From: an uncultured Clostridia bacterium
GTDB taxonomy: Bacteria; Bacillota; Clostridia; TANB77; CAG-508
Assembly (NCBI GenBank): GCA_947629045.1
Contig: CANRCF010000032.1
Coordinates: forward strand, 1 to 64,000
DNA: 64,000 nucleotides
Direction of reading: 5' to 3'
Part shown: one piece after another, positions 15,854 to 24,798 of the stretch
Layout of the letters: each line of letters opens with the position of its first letter
Position numbering within the stretch: the first letter of the stretch is position 1
The notes under the pieces: model-generated
What the model was told of the DNA's origin: nothing
Database searches by the model: none
The model's input: only the letters and a program-made list of their open reading frames with translations
Program-made: the position numbers and the translations under genes

Positions 15854-17749
15854 ATGCAAAATGAAGAAGAATTAAAAACAGTATCAATTGTTATACCAAT
15901 TTTGAATGAAGAATATTATGTAGAAAAATTATTAAAATCTATTTTAGATCAAGATTATAACATGGATATAGTAGAAATCTTATTTGTTGATGGAAACTCC
16001 ACAGATAATACTGTAAAACTAATAGAAGAAAATTTGAAAGATAAAAATATTAACTATAGAATTTTGTACAATCCAGAAAAAATTACTCCAAAATCTGTTA
16101 ATTTAGGAATTAAAAATGCTAAAAATGATATCATTATTAGACTAGATGCTCATACTGAATACCCTAGTAACTATATTACAAAATGTGTATATTATTTAAA
16201 TAAAACAAAAGCAGATAATGTTGGTTGTTTATCTTATGCAAAATCTGAAGGAATTGTTGGCAATGCAATTTGTGAAGTGATTTCTTCTAAATTCGGAGTA
16301 GGAAATTCAAAATTTAGAACTAATGCTCAAAGTGGATATGTAGATACAGTTCCATATGGCACATTTAGACGTTCTCTATTTGAAAAAATAGGATATTTTA
16401 ATGAGGAGCTAATAAGAAGTGAAGATAATGAAATTAACTATAGAATTATAAAAAATGGTGGAAAAGTATATTTGTTTAATGATATAGGCTCAATATATCA
16501 TCCAAGAAATACAATTAAAGAATTATTAAAGATGGCATTTAATAATGGAAAATGGAGTACATATACAAGTTACTTTTTACCGGGAACTATGAAACTGAGA
16601 CATTTAGTACCATTTTTCTTTGTTATATCATTAATAGTAGGATTGATAGTTAGCATATGCAAAGTAACAATACTTACAATAGTATTTTTATTAGAAATTG
16701 CTTTATACATATTATTAGATTTAATTTTTAGTTTTAAAAATATTAAAAAGGGATTTGTACATTGTTTATTGTGCTTTATAATATATCCATTATTTCATAT
16801 ATCATATGGAATAGGATCAATAAGTGGTTTGTTTATGATAATAAAGAAGCAATATAGCAAAAGAAAAAAAATTAAAAACTTGCAAAATACTATATATGAA
16901 TATGATGAGAAAAGTTTAAGAGATTTACAATTAAAAAGTTTAGAAATATTTAGATATTTGAAAAAGTTTTGTGAAGATAACAATTTAATGATATATTTCG
17001 CTGGAGGATGTTGCATAGGAACGATTCGTCATAAAGGTTTTATTCCTTGGGACGATGATATAGATATATATATGCCAAGAGAGTCTTATAATAAATTACA
17101 AGAAATATGGAAAGAAAAAGCAGATATAGATAGATATGAGTGCGTCATACCATCTGAAAATAATTATACTAGAAATATTTTTATAACTATTAATGACAAT
17201 AATACAACTTTTATAAAAACACATCAAGTAGATTTAGATATTAATCATGGAATTGTAATTGACATATTGCCATTAGATGGGTGTCCAACTAAAAGAATGC
17301 AAAGATTAATGCAAAAATTTTGGACATTAATATATTCGTTATATTGTGCACAAATGATACCAAGAAACCATGGTATATTAGTTAATTTTATAGCTAGAGT
17401 AATGTTATTTTTAGTACCGATTAAAAAAATTAGGTGGAAAATTGTTAGATTAGCTGAAAGAAAAATGACAAAATATAAAATAAGTGAATGTGATTATGTT
17501 ACTGATTTGTGTTCTGGCCCAAAGTATATGCAAAATGAATACAAAAAAGAATGGTTTGAAACTGCTATATATAAAGAATTTGAAGGTGAAAAAATGCCAA
17601 TTCCTATTGGTTATGACAGCTATTTAAAAATGGCTTTTGGGGATTATATGAAACTACCACCACCAGAAAAACGAAAACCAGAACATAATGTAGTATATTG
17701 TGATTTAAATAAAAGTTATAAATATTATAAAGGGAAATATTATTGTTGA
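15854..17749 (+). CDS. Fusion of a GT2 (ExoA-like) glycosyltransferase and a LicD domain
   Basis: A 631-residue two-domain protein. Residues 1-240 form a GT2 domain (SIVIPILNEEYYVEKLLKS, FVDGNSTDNT, IIRLDAHTEYP). Membrane helices lie at about 250-330. Residues about 350-631 are a LicD domain with FAGGCCIGTIRHKGFIPWDD followed by DIDIYMPRE, the nucleotidyltransferase-fold active site. LicD enzymes move a phospho-alcohol group (phosphocholine in pneumococci, ribitol phosphate in the animal relatives fukutin/FKRP) from a CDP donor. One protein could thus add a sugar and decorate it. A ribosome site AGAAAGGA lies about 14 bases before the ATG. A separate LicD gene sits at 27919. Confidence 0.82.
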   Translation: MQNEEELKTVSIVIPILNEEYYVEKLLKSILDQDYNMDIVEILFVDGNSTDNTVKLIEENLKDKNINYRILYNPEKITPKSVNLGIKNAKNDIIIRLDAHTEYPSNYITKCVYYLNKTKADNVGCLSYAKSEGIVGNAICEVISSKFGVGNSKFRTNAQSGYVDTVPYGTFRRSLFEKIGYFNEELIRSEDNEINYRIIKNGGKVYLFNDIGSIYHPRNTIKELLKMAFNNGKWSTYTSYFLPGTMKLRHLVPFFFVISLIVGLIVSICKVTILTIVFLLEIALYILLDLIFSFKNIKKGFVHCLLCFIIYPLFHISYGIGSISGLFMIIKKQYSKRKKIKNLQNTIYEYDEKSLRDLQLKSLEIFRYLKKFCEDNNLMIYFAGGCCIGTIRHKGFIPWDDDIDIYMPRESYNKLQEIWKEKADIDRYECVIPSENNYTRNIFITINDNNTTFIKTHQVDLDINHGIVIDILPLDGCPTKRMQRLMQKFWTLIYSLYCAQMIPRNHGILVNFIARVMLFLVPIKKIRWKIVRLAERKMTKYKISECDYVTDLCSGPKYMQNEYKKEWFETAIYKEFEGEKMPIPIGYDSYLKMAFGDYMKLPPPEKRKPEHNVVYCDLNKSYKYYKGKYYC

Positions 17750-17838
17750 AAATTATAAAAATACAAAAAACAACAAAGATTATAAAAATAATTCAAAATT
17801 ATATTAAAATTGTTCATAGAATTGTTTAGGAGAAACAG

Positions 17839-19107
17839 ATGAATGATAGAAAAATATTAATAATAAGCCATAATCCGATAAATCAATTTGACAATATGGG
17901 TAAGACAATAGGAAATATTTTTATTAAATTCAAACCGAATGAATTATGCCAGTTATATTTTAAAGATCAAGATATCTATTCAAAAAATTGTGAAGAATTT
18001 TTTTGCATTGATGATATATCTATGTGTAAATCAATTATAAACAGAAGATATAAAACTGGAAGAGAAATGAAAAATGAAAGAGTAGTGAACCAGATGAACC
18101 ATATTCAAACTAATATATTTGAATATGGTAGAAAAAGGAATGGACTGATTTATTTATTAAGAGATTTTTTATGGAAAATTGGAAAATGGAAGACAAACGA
18201 ATTGAAATCCTGGATAGAAGAAAAAAATATAACTTCCATTTTTTTAGTAGCAGGAGATTATATATTTCCTTTAAATATTGCGTTAAAAATATCAAAAAAG
18301 TATAATATTCCTTTATTTGTATATTTCGTAGATGAATTTTACAGAAAAGAAATTGGAAAACAAACATTACTGGCAAAATTGCACAAATTATTGTATAGAA
18401 AAAAGTTTAAACAAATAATTAATTATTCAACTAAATATTTTTGCATTAGTGAAGCGATGAAAGACTTTTATAGTACGCAGTTTGAAAAAGAAGGCGAGAT
18501 TTTAATGAATACAACAGATATTATTAATAATGGTTGTGTAAGAGAGGAAAAGCATGAGAAATTAATAATATCATATATTGGAAATCTTGGATATGATAGA
18601 TGGAAAAATATAATAGATTTTGCTAATACGATTTGTGAACAAGGATTAACAGATAAAGTGGATTTTAATATATATACAGGTGAAAAGAATGAAAAAGTTT
18701 TAGAACACTTAAAGGCAACTAAAGGTTTAAATTTTATTGGAAAAATTGGTTCAGAAAAAGTAAAAGAAGTAATACATAATTCAGATATATTATTACATGT
18801 TGAAAATTTTAACAAATTAAACATGGATAAAATAAAGTATTCTATATCAACTAAAATACCGGATTCTTTAGCAAGTGGAAAATTGCTAATGTTATATGGA
18901 CCTTCTGTTGTAGAGTCCATTAATTATGTTATGAGAAATAATGCAGGAATAGTTGTAAATAATAAAACTGAAATAGGAGAAGTTTTGAACAAAGTATTGA
19001 AAAATGAAATAAATATAGATGATATATTAAAAAATGCACAAAAATTAGTGGAGAAAAATCATAGAAATAGTAGTATATATGATAAGTTAAATAGATGTCT
19101 ATTGTGA
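17839..19107 (+). CDS. Glycosyltransferase, GT4-like (GT-B fold)
   Basis: A 422-residue cytoplasmic glycosyltransferase. The N-terminal half begins ILIISHNPINQFDNMGKTIG. The C-terminal half has IISYIGNLGYDRWKN, LNFIGKIGSEKVKEVIHNSDILLHVENF and IPDSLASGKLLMLYGP, the pattern of a GT-B nucleotide-sugar site with the acidic/serine loop. The ATG follows TTTAGGAGAAACAG. It lies 89 bases after the GT2-LicD fusion and 9 before the next GT4. The sugar and linkage cannot be read from the sequence; it presumably elongates the repeat unit on the lipid carrier. Confidence 0.75.
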   Translation: MNDRKILIISHNPINQFDNMGKTIGNIFIKFKPNELCQLYFKDQDIYSKNCEEFFCIDDISMCKSIINRRYKTGREMKNERVVNQMNHIQTNIFEYGRKRNGLIYLLRDFLWKIGKWKTNELKSWIEEKNITSIFLVAGDYIFPLNIALKISKKYNIPLFVYFVDEFYRKEIGKQTLLAKLHKLLYRKKFKQIINYSTKYFCISEAMKDFYSTQFEKEGEILMNTTDIINNGCVREEKHEKLIISYIGNLGYDRWKNIIDFANTICEQGLTDKVDFNIYTGEKNEKVLEHLKATKGLNFIGKIGSEKVKEVIHNSDILLHVENFNKLNMDKIKYSISTKIPDSLASGKLLMLYGPSVVESINYVMRNNAGIVVNNKTEIGEVLNKVLKNEINIDDILKNAQKLVEKNHRNSSIYDKLNRCLL

Positions 19108-19116
19108 GGAGATATA

Positions 19117-20337
19117 ATGAGTAAAAAAATATTACAAATAAACATTGTATGTGAAACAGGAAGTACAGGAAGAATAGTTAAATATATTGATAATTTAATG
19201 AAAGATGAACACCTAGAAAGTTATATTGCATATGGATATGGAAAAACCAACATGCCTAATGCAATAAAAATTGGGACAAAATTAGATTATTATATTCACA
19301 ATATTTTATCCAGGTTATTTTGTGCACAAGGAAGATTTTCATATTTTGCTACAAAAAGATTTTTAAAGAAAGTTGACAAAATAAAACCGGATATAATACA
19401 TCTTCATAATATACATGGTAATTATATTAATTATAAAAGTCTTTTTAAGTATATAAAACAAAAAAATATACCTGTTATATGGACATTACATGATTGCTGG
19501 GCTTTTACAGGAAAATGTACACATTATCAAAGAATTAATTGTGATAAGTGGCAAACAAATTGCAAAAATTGTAAAGAATGTAAAAAAAATTTGAAAGAAT
19601 ATCCAAAAAGTTATCTTATTTGTAATAGTAAGAATGAATATATTAATAAAAAGAAATCTTTTACAGGTGTAAAAAATTTAACAATAATAACACCATCTCA
19701 ATGGTTAAAAGATGAAGTAAAAAAATCCTTTCTTAAAAATTATAATGTAAAAGTTATAAATAATGGTATAGATTTAACTGATTTTAAACCAATTAAGAGT
19801 GATTACAGAGAAAAGCTAGGCATTGATTATAATGATATTATCATATTAGGGGTAGCTAATGATTGGTCATATAAAAAAGGGTTAGATACATTTATTCAGT
19901 TATCTAATATCTTAGATGATAAATATAAAATAGTTTTACTTGGTTTGGACGATAATCAAATAAAAAAATTACCAAATAAAATTATAAAGATTTCTAGAAC
20001 TCAAAATATAGAAGAATTAGCGAAACTATACTCTATAGCAGATATATATATCAATCCAACATTAGAAGATAATTTTCCTACTACTAATTTAGAAGCTTTA
20101 GCTTGTGGCACTCCTGTTATAACATATAATACGGGCGGTAGCCCAGAATCGATATCAGGTAATTGCGGTAAAGTAGTAGAAAAAGATAATATATTAGATT
20201 TAGTAAATAGTATAGAAAAATTTAACTTTGATGATAATTTAAGTAAAAATTGTATTGAAAGAGCTAAAAATTATGATAAAAGTCAAAAATTTAAAGAATA
20301 TATAGATTTATATTTTAATATTTTAAACAAAAGGTGA
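19117..20337 (+). CDS. Glycosyltransferase family 4
   Basis: A 406-residue GT-B enzyme. It starts ILQINIVCETGSTGRIVKYI, the family-typical glycine loop. A Cys-rich insert near residues 128-170 (HDCWAFTGKCTHY, then several C..C pairs) is shared by a WcaC-like subset of GT4 proteins. The C-terminal site is IADIYINPTLEDNFPTTNLE followed by ALACGTPVITYNTGGSPE, the E-x7-E-like retaining motif. GAGGAGATATA precedes the ATG, and the gene is 9 bases after its neighbour and 7 before the polymerase gene. It likely adds a hexose or derivative to the lipid-linked unit. Donor unknown. Confidence 0.85.
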   Translation: MSKKILQINIVCETGSTGRIVKYIDNLMKDEHLESYIAYGYGKTNMPNAIKIGTKLDYYIHNILSRLFCAQGRFSYFATKRFLKKVDKIKPDIIHLHNIHGNYINYKSLFKYIKQKNIPVIWTLHDCWAFTGKCTHYQRINCDKWQTNCKNCKECKKNLKEYPKSYLICNSKNEYINKKKSFTGVKNLTIITPSQWLKDEVKKSFLKNYNVKVINNGIDLTDFKPIKSDYREKLGIDYNDIIILGVANDWSYKKGLDTFIQLSNILDDKYKIVLLGLDDNQIKKLPNKIIKISRTQNIEELAKLYSIADIYINPTLEDNFPTTNLEALACGTPVITYNTGGSPESISGNCGKVVEKDNILDLVNSIEKFNFDDNLSKNCIERAKNYDKSQKFKEYIDLYFNILNKR

Positions 20338-20344
20338 AATGAAA

Positions 20345-21421
20345 ATGGCAATATATATAATTAATTTATTTATTATAATTTTGTTATATATTATACTTTT
20401 TAAGTTTTTTAAAACTAAATATTCAAAATTAATTTTTTGTATTAGTATATTTATTATGTTTTCATTAATTGAAGGATTAAGATCATTTGAAGTAGGAAAT
20501 GATACAGAAAAATATTTACAATTTTATAATATGACAAATAATATGAAATGGTTAGATATAACTTTATCAAAAGTTTGGTCTTTAGAACCAGGTTTTGGAC
20601 TGTTAATGAAATTATGCTCTACTTTTCATTTCCCACCGCAGTTATATTTATTTATAGTAGCAATAATAATAAATGGTGGGCTAATGTATTTTATTTATAA
20701 AAATTCTGATAATGTATTTATGAGTACTATAATATTTATGGGTGCTGAGTTTTTTTCTTTATCATTTACTGCTTTAAGGCAACTTATTGCCACAGTTATT
20801 GTACTTAATAGTTATAATGCGATTAAACAAAAAAAAGTAATTAAATTTTTCTTGATTATATTACTTGCTTCAACATTTCATAAAACTGCATTGATTTTTT
20901 TACCGGTTTACTTTTTAAAAGATATTAAGATAAATAAAAAGACTATAATAGTAGGAATATGTTTATTGATATTAGCACAAATATTTCTATTACCATTAAT
21001 TACATTTCTAACTGAGAAAATATATACTTCAAGTTATATTAAAGCTGATGGAAGTGGAATAATACAAACTTTAGTAATTTTAGCATACCTATTATTTGGC
21101 TATTTACTTTATAGAAATAAATTTAAAAATAATGAACATTCTGATGATATACTATTTATTATTATGTATATAGCATTTTTAATACAATCTTTAGCATATA
21201 GAATAAGTATGATTAATAGACTTATGTGGTATTTTTATATTTTCGCAATAATATTTTTGCCTAAAGTGGTATCTAAGGCGGAAGATATAGAATGGAATAA
21301 TATAACAATTAAAACACAAAGTATAGCGACATTAATTATTATATTGTTATTTATAACACAGTATATATTCTTTTCGATGAATATATATAACATAGTACCA
21401 TATTCAATATTCAAATATTAG
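20345..21421 (+). CDS. EpsG/Wzy-like polysaccharide polymerase
   Basis: About 358 residues with roughly ten membrane helices and the EpsG-family pattern EGLRSFEVGNDTEKYLQFY near the N-terminus. The family blocks EPGFGLLMKL, FTALRQLIATVIVL and ASTFHKTALIFLPVYFL follow. Such proteins join lipid-linked repeat units outside the membrane. The ORF track starts at 20339, but AAGGTG ends only 2 bases before it; ATG 20345 has an 8-base spacing and is preferred. It is the only polymerase-like gene in the locus and fits with the Wzx flippase at 30022. The exact family boundary (EpsG versus Wzy) is not certain. Confidence 0.82.
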   Translation: MAIYIINLFIIILLYIILFKFFKTKYSKLIFCISIFIMFSLIEGLRSFEVGNDTEKYLQFYNMTNNMKWLDITLSKVWSLEPGFGLLMKLCSTFHFPPQLYLFIVAIIINGGLMYFIYKNSDNVFMSTIIFMGAEFFSLSFTALRQLIATVIVLNSYNAIKQKKVIKFFLIILLASTFHKTALIFLPVYFLKDIKINKKTIIVGICLLILAQIFLLPLITFLTEKIYTSSYIKADGSGIIQTLVILAYLLFGYLLYRNKFKNNEHSDDILFIIMYIAFLIQSLAYRISMINRLMWYFYIFAIIFLPKVVSKAEDIEWNNITIKTQSIATLIIILLFITQYIFFSMNIYNIVPYSIFKY

Positions 21422-21473
21422 AGATATGATTGCATTACTCAAAAAAATAAAAATATTTAAAAGGAGACAAAAA

Positions 21474-22496
21474 ATGTTTAAAGGAAAAACATTAATGATT
21501 ACAGGAGGTACAGGTTCATTTGGACATGCTGTACTAAATAGATTTTTAAATACCGATATTGGAGAAATTAGAATTTTTTCAAGAGACGAAAAAAAGCAAG
21601 ATGATATGAGAAAAGAATATCACAATGATAAAATTAAATTTTATATAGGTGATGTAAGGGATTTAGCAAGCGTAAGAAATGCTATGCATGGTGTAGACTA
21701 TATTTTTCATGCTGCAGCATTAAAACAAGTACCTAGTTGTGAATTCTTTCCATTAGAAGCTGTAAAAACAAATGTATTAGGAACTGATAATGTTTTAACA
21801 GCAGCAATAGATGAAGGTGTTAAAAAAGTAATTTGCTTGTCAACAGATAAGGCAGCCTACCCGGTTAATGCAATGGGAACCTCAAAAGCAATGATGGAGA
21901 AAGTTATTGTAGCTAAGTCAAGAACAGTAGACCCAGCAAAAACAACAATTTGCGCAACAAGATATGGAAATGTTATGTGTTCAAGAGGATCTGTAATTCC
22001 ATTATTTATAGATCAAATAAAAGCAGGAAAACCACTTACTATTACAGAACCAAAAATGACAAGATTTATTATGAGCTTAGAAGAAGCAGTAGAACTTGTA
22101 GTATTTGCATTTCAAAATGCTAATGCTGGTGATATTATGGTACAGAAAGCACCTGCTTGTACGATTGAAGTGTTAGCACAAGCAGTAAAAGAGTTATTTG
22201 GTGCAGAAAAAGAAGAAACAAAAATTATAGGTATTCGTCATGGAGAAAAAATGTATGAAACCCTTTTAACGAATGAAGAATGTGCACATGCAATTGATAT
22301 GGGAAATTTCTATCGTGTTCCATGTGATAAAAGAGATTTGAATTATGATAAATATTTTGTAGATGGAAATCAAGAAAGAACAAAACTTTCAGAATTTAAT
22401 TCTAACAATACAGAGCTTTTAACAGTAGAGCAAGTAAAGAAAAAATTATTAAAACTAGATTATATACAAGAAGAACTTAAAAATTGGAAAAAATAA
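21474..22496 (+). CDS. capE: UDP-GlcNAc 4,6-dehydratase/5-epimerase (CapE)
   Basis: The first enzyme of UDP-N-acetyl-L-fucosamine synthesis in Staphylococcus-type capsules. The 340 residues match CapE length. Visible are the Rossmann loop TGGTGSFGHAVLNRF, FHAAALKQVPSCEFFP, STDKAAYPVNAMGTSKAMME (MxxxK catalytic form), CATRYGNVMCSRGSV and IRHGEKMYETLL. The ORF track begins at 21426, but AAAGGAG lies 8 bases before ATG 21474, which gives the normal N-terminus MFKGKTLMITGG. capF follows after 37 bases. The 2-epimerase (capG) is further downstream at 26756, after two inserted genes. Confidence 0.9.
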   Translation: MFKGKTLMITGGTGSFGHAVLNRFLNTDIGEIRIFSRDEKKQDDMRKEYHNDKIKFYIGDVRDLASVRNAMHGVDYIFHAAALKQVPSCEFFPLEAVKTNVLGTDNVLTAAIDEGVKKVICLSTDKAAYPVNAMGTSKAMMEKVIVAKSRTVDPAKTTICATRYGNVMCSRGSVIPLFIDQIKAGKPLTITEPKMTRFIMSLEEAVELVVFAFQNANAGDIMVQKAPACTIEVLAQAVKELFGAEKEETKIIGIRHGEKMYETLLTNEECAHAIDMGNFYRVPCDKRDLNYDKYFVDGNQERTKLSEFNSNNTELLTVEQVKKKLLKLDYIQEELKNWKK

Positions 22497-22533
22497 TTTT
22501 TTATCAAAATCTTGTAATGGAGGAAAAAGACTA

Positions 22534-23643
22534 ATGAATATATTAGTAACTGGTGCTAAAGGATTTGTAGGAAAAAACTTAATTGCAGAACTAAAAAATA
22601 GAGGATATAACGAAATTTATGAATGTGATATAGAAACAACAGATGAAGAGTTAGAAGAGTATACTAAAAAATGTGAATTTGTTTTTCATTTAGCAGGTGT
22701 TAATAGACCAGAAAAAGAAGAAGAATTTATGAAAGGAAATTTTGGATTTACCTCTACTTTGTTAGAAAAATTAAAGAAAAATGAAAATAAATCACCTGTT
22801 TTAATATCATCTTCTATACAAGCTAAATTAGACAATCCATATGGAAAAAGCAAAAAAGCAGGAGAAGACTTAATGTTTACATATGGAAAAGAAAATGGTG
22901 CAAAAGTATTAGTTTATCGCTTGCCAAATGTTTTTGGAAAATGGTGTAGACCAAATTATAATAGTGTAATAGCAACATTTTGCAATAATATTGCAAGAGA
23001 TTTAGAAATAAAAATAAATGATCCAAATGTAGTGATGAATTTAGTTTATATAGATGATGTAGTAGAAGAATTTATTTCTGCATTAGAAGGTAAGGAGCAT
23101 ATTGAAGAAAATTTCTGCTATGTCCCAACAGTTTATACAATTACTTTAGGAGAAATTGCAAACCTAATTAAAAGCTTTAAGCAATCAAGAAAAGACCTAA
23201 TGCTTCCTAATATGCAAGACGAATTTTCAAAAAAGCTTTATAGTACATATTTATCATATATACCAGAAGAAGAATTTTGTTATCCACTAAAAATGAATAT
23301 AGATAATAGAGGTTCTTTTACAGAAATGTTTAAAACTTTAGAAAGAGGACAAATTTCAGTAAATATTTCTAAGCCAGGAATTGTAAAAGGAAACCACTGG
23401 CATAATACAAAAAATGAAAAGTTTATTGTAGTAAGTGGAAAAGCAGCAATACGTTTTAGAAAAATTGATTCAGATAAAGTAATAGAATACATTACTAGTG
23501 GAGATAAGATAGAAGTAGTAGATATACCTTGTGGCTATACTCATAATATTGAAAATATAGGTGACACAGATTTAGTAACTATTATGTGGGCTAATGAGAT
23601 ATTTAATCCAGACAAACCAGATACATACTTTATGGAGGTATAA
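22534..23643 (+). CDS. capF: CapF-like bifunctional epimerase/reductase (SDR plus cupin)
   Basis: The second enzyme of the UDP-L-FucNAc route. The N-terminal 250 residues are an SDR domain (ILVTGAKGFVGKNLIAEL, FHLAGVNRP, NPYGKSKKAGED). The C-terminal 120 residues are a metal-binding cupin (RGSFTEMFKTLERGQ, GNHWHNTKNEKFIVVSGKA, CGYTHNIENIG). In CapF the cupin epimerises C3 and the SDR reduces C4 with NADPH. The 369-residue length agrees with the family. AATGGAGGAAAAAG precedes the ATG. The stop is followed after 10 bases by the ATG of the microsatellite-bearing GT2 gene, so that gene depends on this transcript. Confidence 0.9.
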   Translation: MNILVTGAKGFVGKNLIAELKNRGYNEIYECDIETTDEELEEYTKKCEFVFHLAGVNRPEKEEEFMKGNFGFTSTLLEKLKKNENKSPVLISSSIQAKLDNPYGKSKKAGEDLMFTYGKENGAKVLVYRLPNVFGKWCRPNYNSVIATFCNNIARDLEIKINDPNVVMNLVYIDDVVEEFISALEGKEHIEENFCYVPTVYTITLGEIANLIKSFKQSRKDLMLPNMQDEFSKKLYSTYLSYIPEEEFCYPLKMNIDNRGSFTEMFKTLERGQISVNISKPGIVKGNHWHNTKNEKFIVVSGKAAIRFRKIDSDKVIEYITSGDKIEVVDIPCGYTHNIENIGDTDLVTIMWANEIFNPDKPDTYFMEV

Positions 23644-23653
23644 TAAAAAAATA

Positions 23654-24798
23654 ATGAATAATGAAGAAAACAAACAAAAGCCCGAAACCCTTGATGCTGT
23701 AACACACACACACACACACACAATACACTTCTACAGAACGGGAATAATTATCAAGATGAAGTAGTTATTTTAATTCCATCATTAAATCCTGATGAAAAAT
23801 TACCACAATTAGTAGAAAGATTAGTACAAAGTGGGTTTTTAAACATTATAGTGGTAAACGATGGATCTACTAAAGAATATGATAAGTATTTTGAGCAAAT
23901 AAAATCCAAAGTTATTGTTTTAAAGCATGCAGTAAATTTGGGAAAAGGAAGAGCACTAAAAACAGGTTTTAATGAATATTTAAAAAAATTTGAAAATAAA
24001 GCAGGGGTTATTACAGTAGATTCTGATGGACAGCACAAAGTTAATGATATTAAAAAGGTTAGTAAAAAATTAGTAGAATTAGGTGATACATTAATATTAG
24101 GATCTAGAAATTTTGATGATAAAAATGTTCCTTTTAAAAGTAAATATGGCAACAAAATTACAAGAGCAATTTTCTCCTTTTTAACAGGCGTTAAGGTAAA
24201 AGATACTCAAACAGGTTTAAGAGGTATACCAACAAAATATATTAAAACATTAATGAATATACCGGGTGAACGTTTTGAATACGAAATGAATATGTTAATG
24301 TACACAAAAAATGACAATATTAATATAGAAGAAGAAGAAATAGAAACAGTATATATACAAGAAAATAAGTCTTCTCATTTTAATCCATTAACAGATTCAT
24401 TAAGAATATATTTAATATTTTTAAAATACATTTTTGCTTCAGCAATATCATTTGTTATTGACATTAGTTTGTATAAATTATTTTTCAATATATTTATTAA
24501 TACCATGGTAACATATGCAATTACTATAGCAACGGTGTTAGCTAGAATTATATCTTCTTTTATAAACTATAAAATTAATAAAAATACAGTATTTAAATCT
24601 TCAACTAAAAGCTCTATTATTAAATACTATATTTTATGCATAATACAAATGTTCATTTCAGCAGGATTAGTTAGTTATATATTCAATTTAATTGGACAAA
24701 ATGGAGAAGTGATTATTAAAATTATAGTAGATATTATATTATTTTTTATTAATTTCAAAATACAAAAAGAGTGGGTGTTTAAGAAAGGGGGAAAATAA
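23654..24798 (+). CDS. GT2 (DPM1-like) plus GtrA fusion, out of frame at a (CA)10 repeat (candidate phase-variable gene)
   Basis: A GT2 domain (VVILIPSLNPDEK, VVNDGST, VDSDGQHKVND, LGSRNFDD, TQTGLRGIP) is followed by a four-helix GtrA domain (about the last 130 residues), as in enzymes making polyprenyl-phosphate sugars. The ORF track begins at GTG 23851, which would cut off the first strand of the GT2 fold. The open frame reaches back to 23695 with the missing N-terminus but has no start codon. GGAGGT and ATG 23654 start another frame, which runs through the (CA)10 repeat and stops at 23764. Losing one CA or gaining two joins the frames into about 380 residues. As assembled the gene is off. 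Sequencing error remains possible. Confidence 0.75.
23702..23723 (+). repeat. (CA)10 dinucleotide microsatellite in the GT2-GtrA gene
   Basis: An uninterrupted ACACAC tract, ten CA units at 23703-23722, lies 16 codons after the ATG at 23654. It encodes Thr-His repeats in the start-codon frame. Each unit change shifts the frame by two bases; 9 or 12 units would restore the downstream GT2 frame. It is the only dinucleotide tract of this length I see in the window. Confidence 0.95.

Noticed and set aside
23541-23723. 60-residue minus-strand ORF with MCVCVCV start
   Set aside because: The CVCV start is just the complement of the CA microsatellite; no ribosome site or family.
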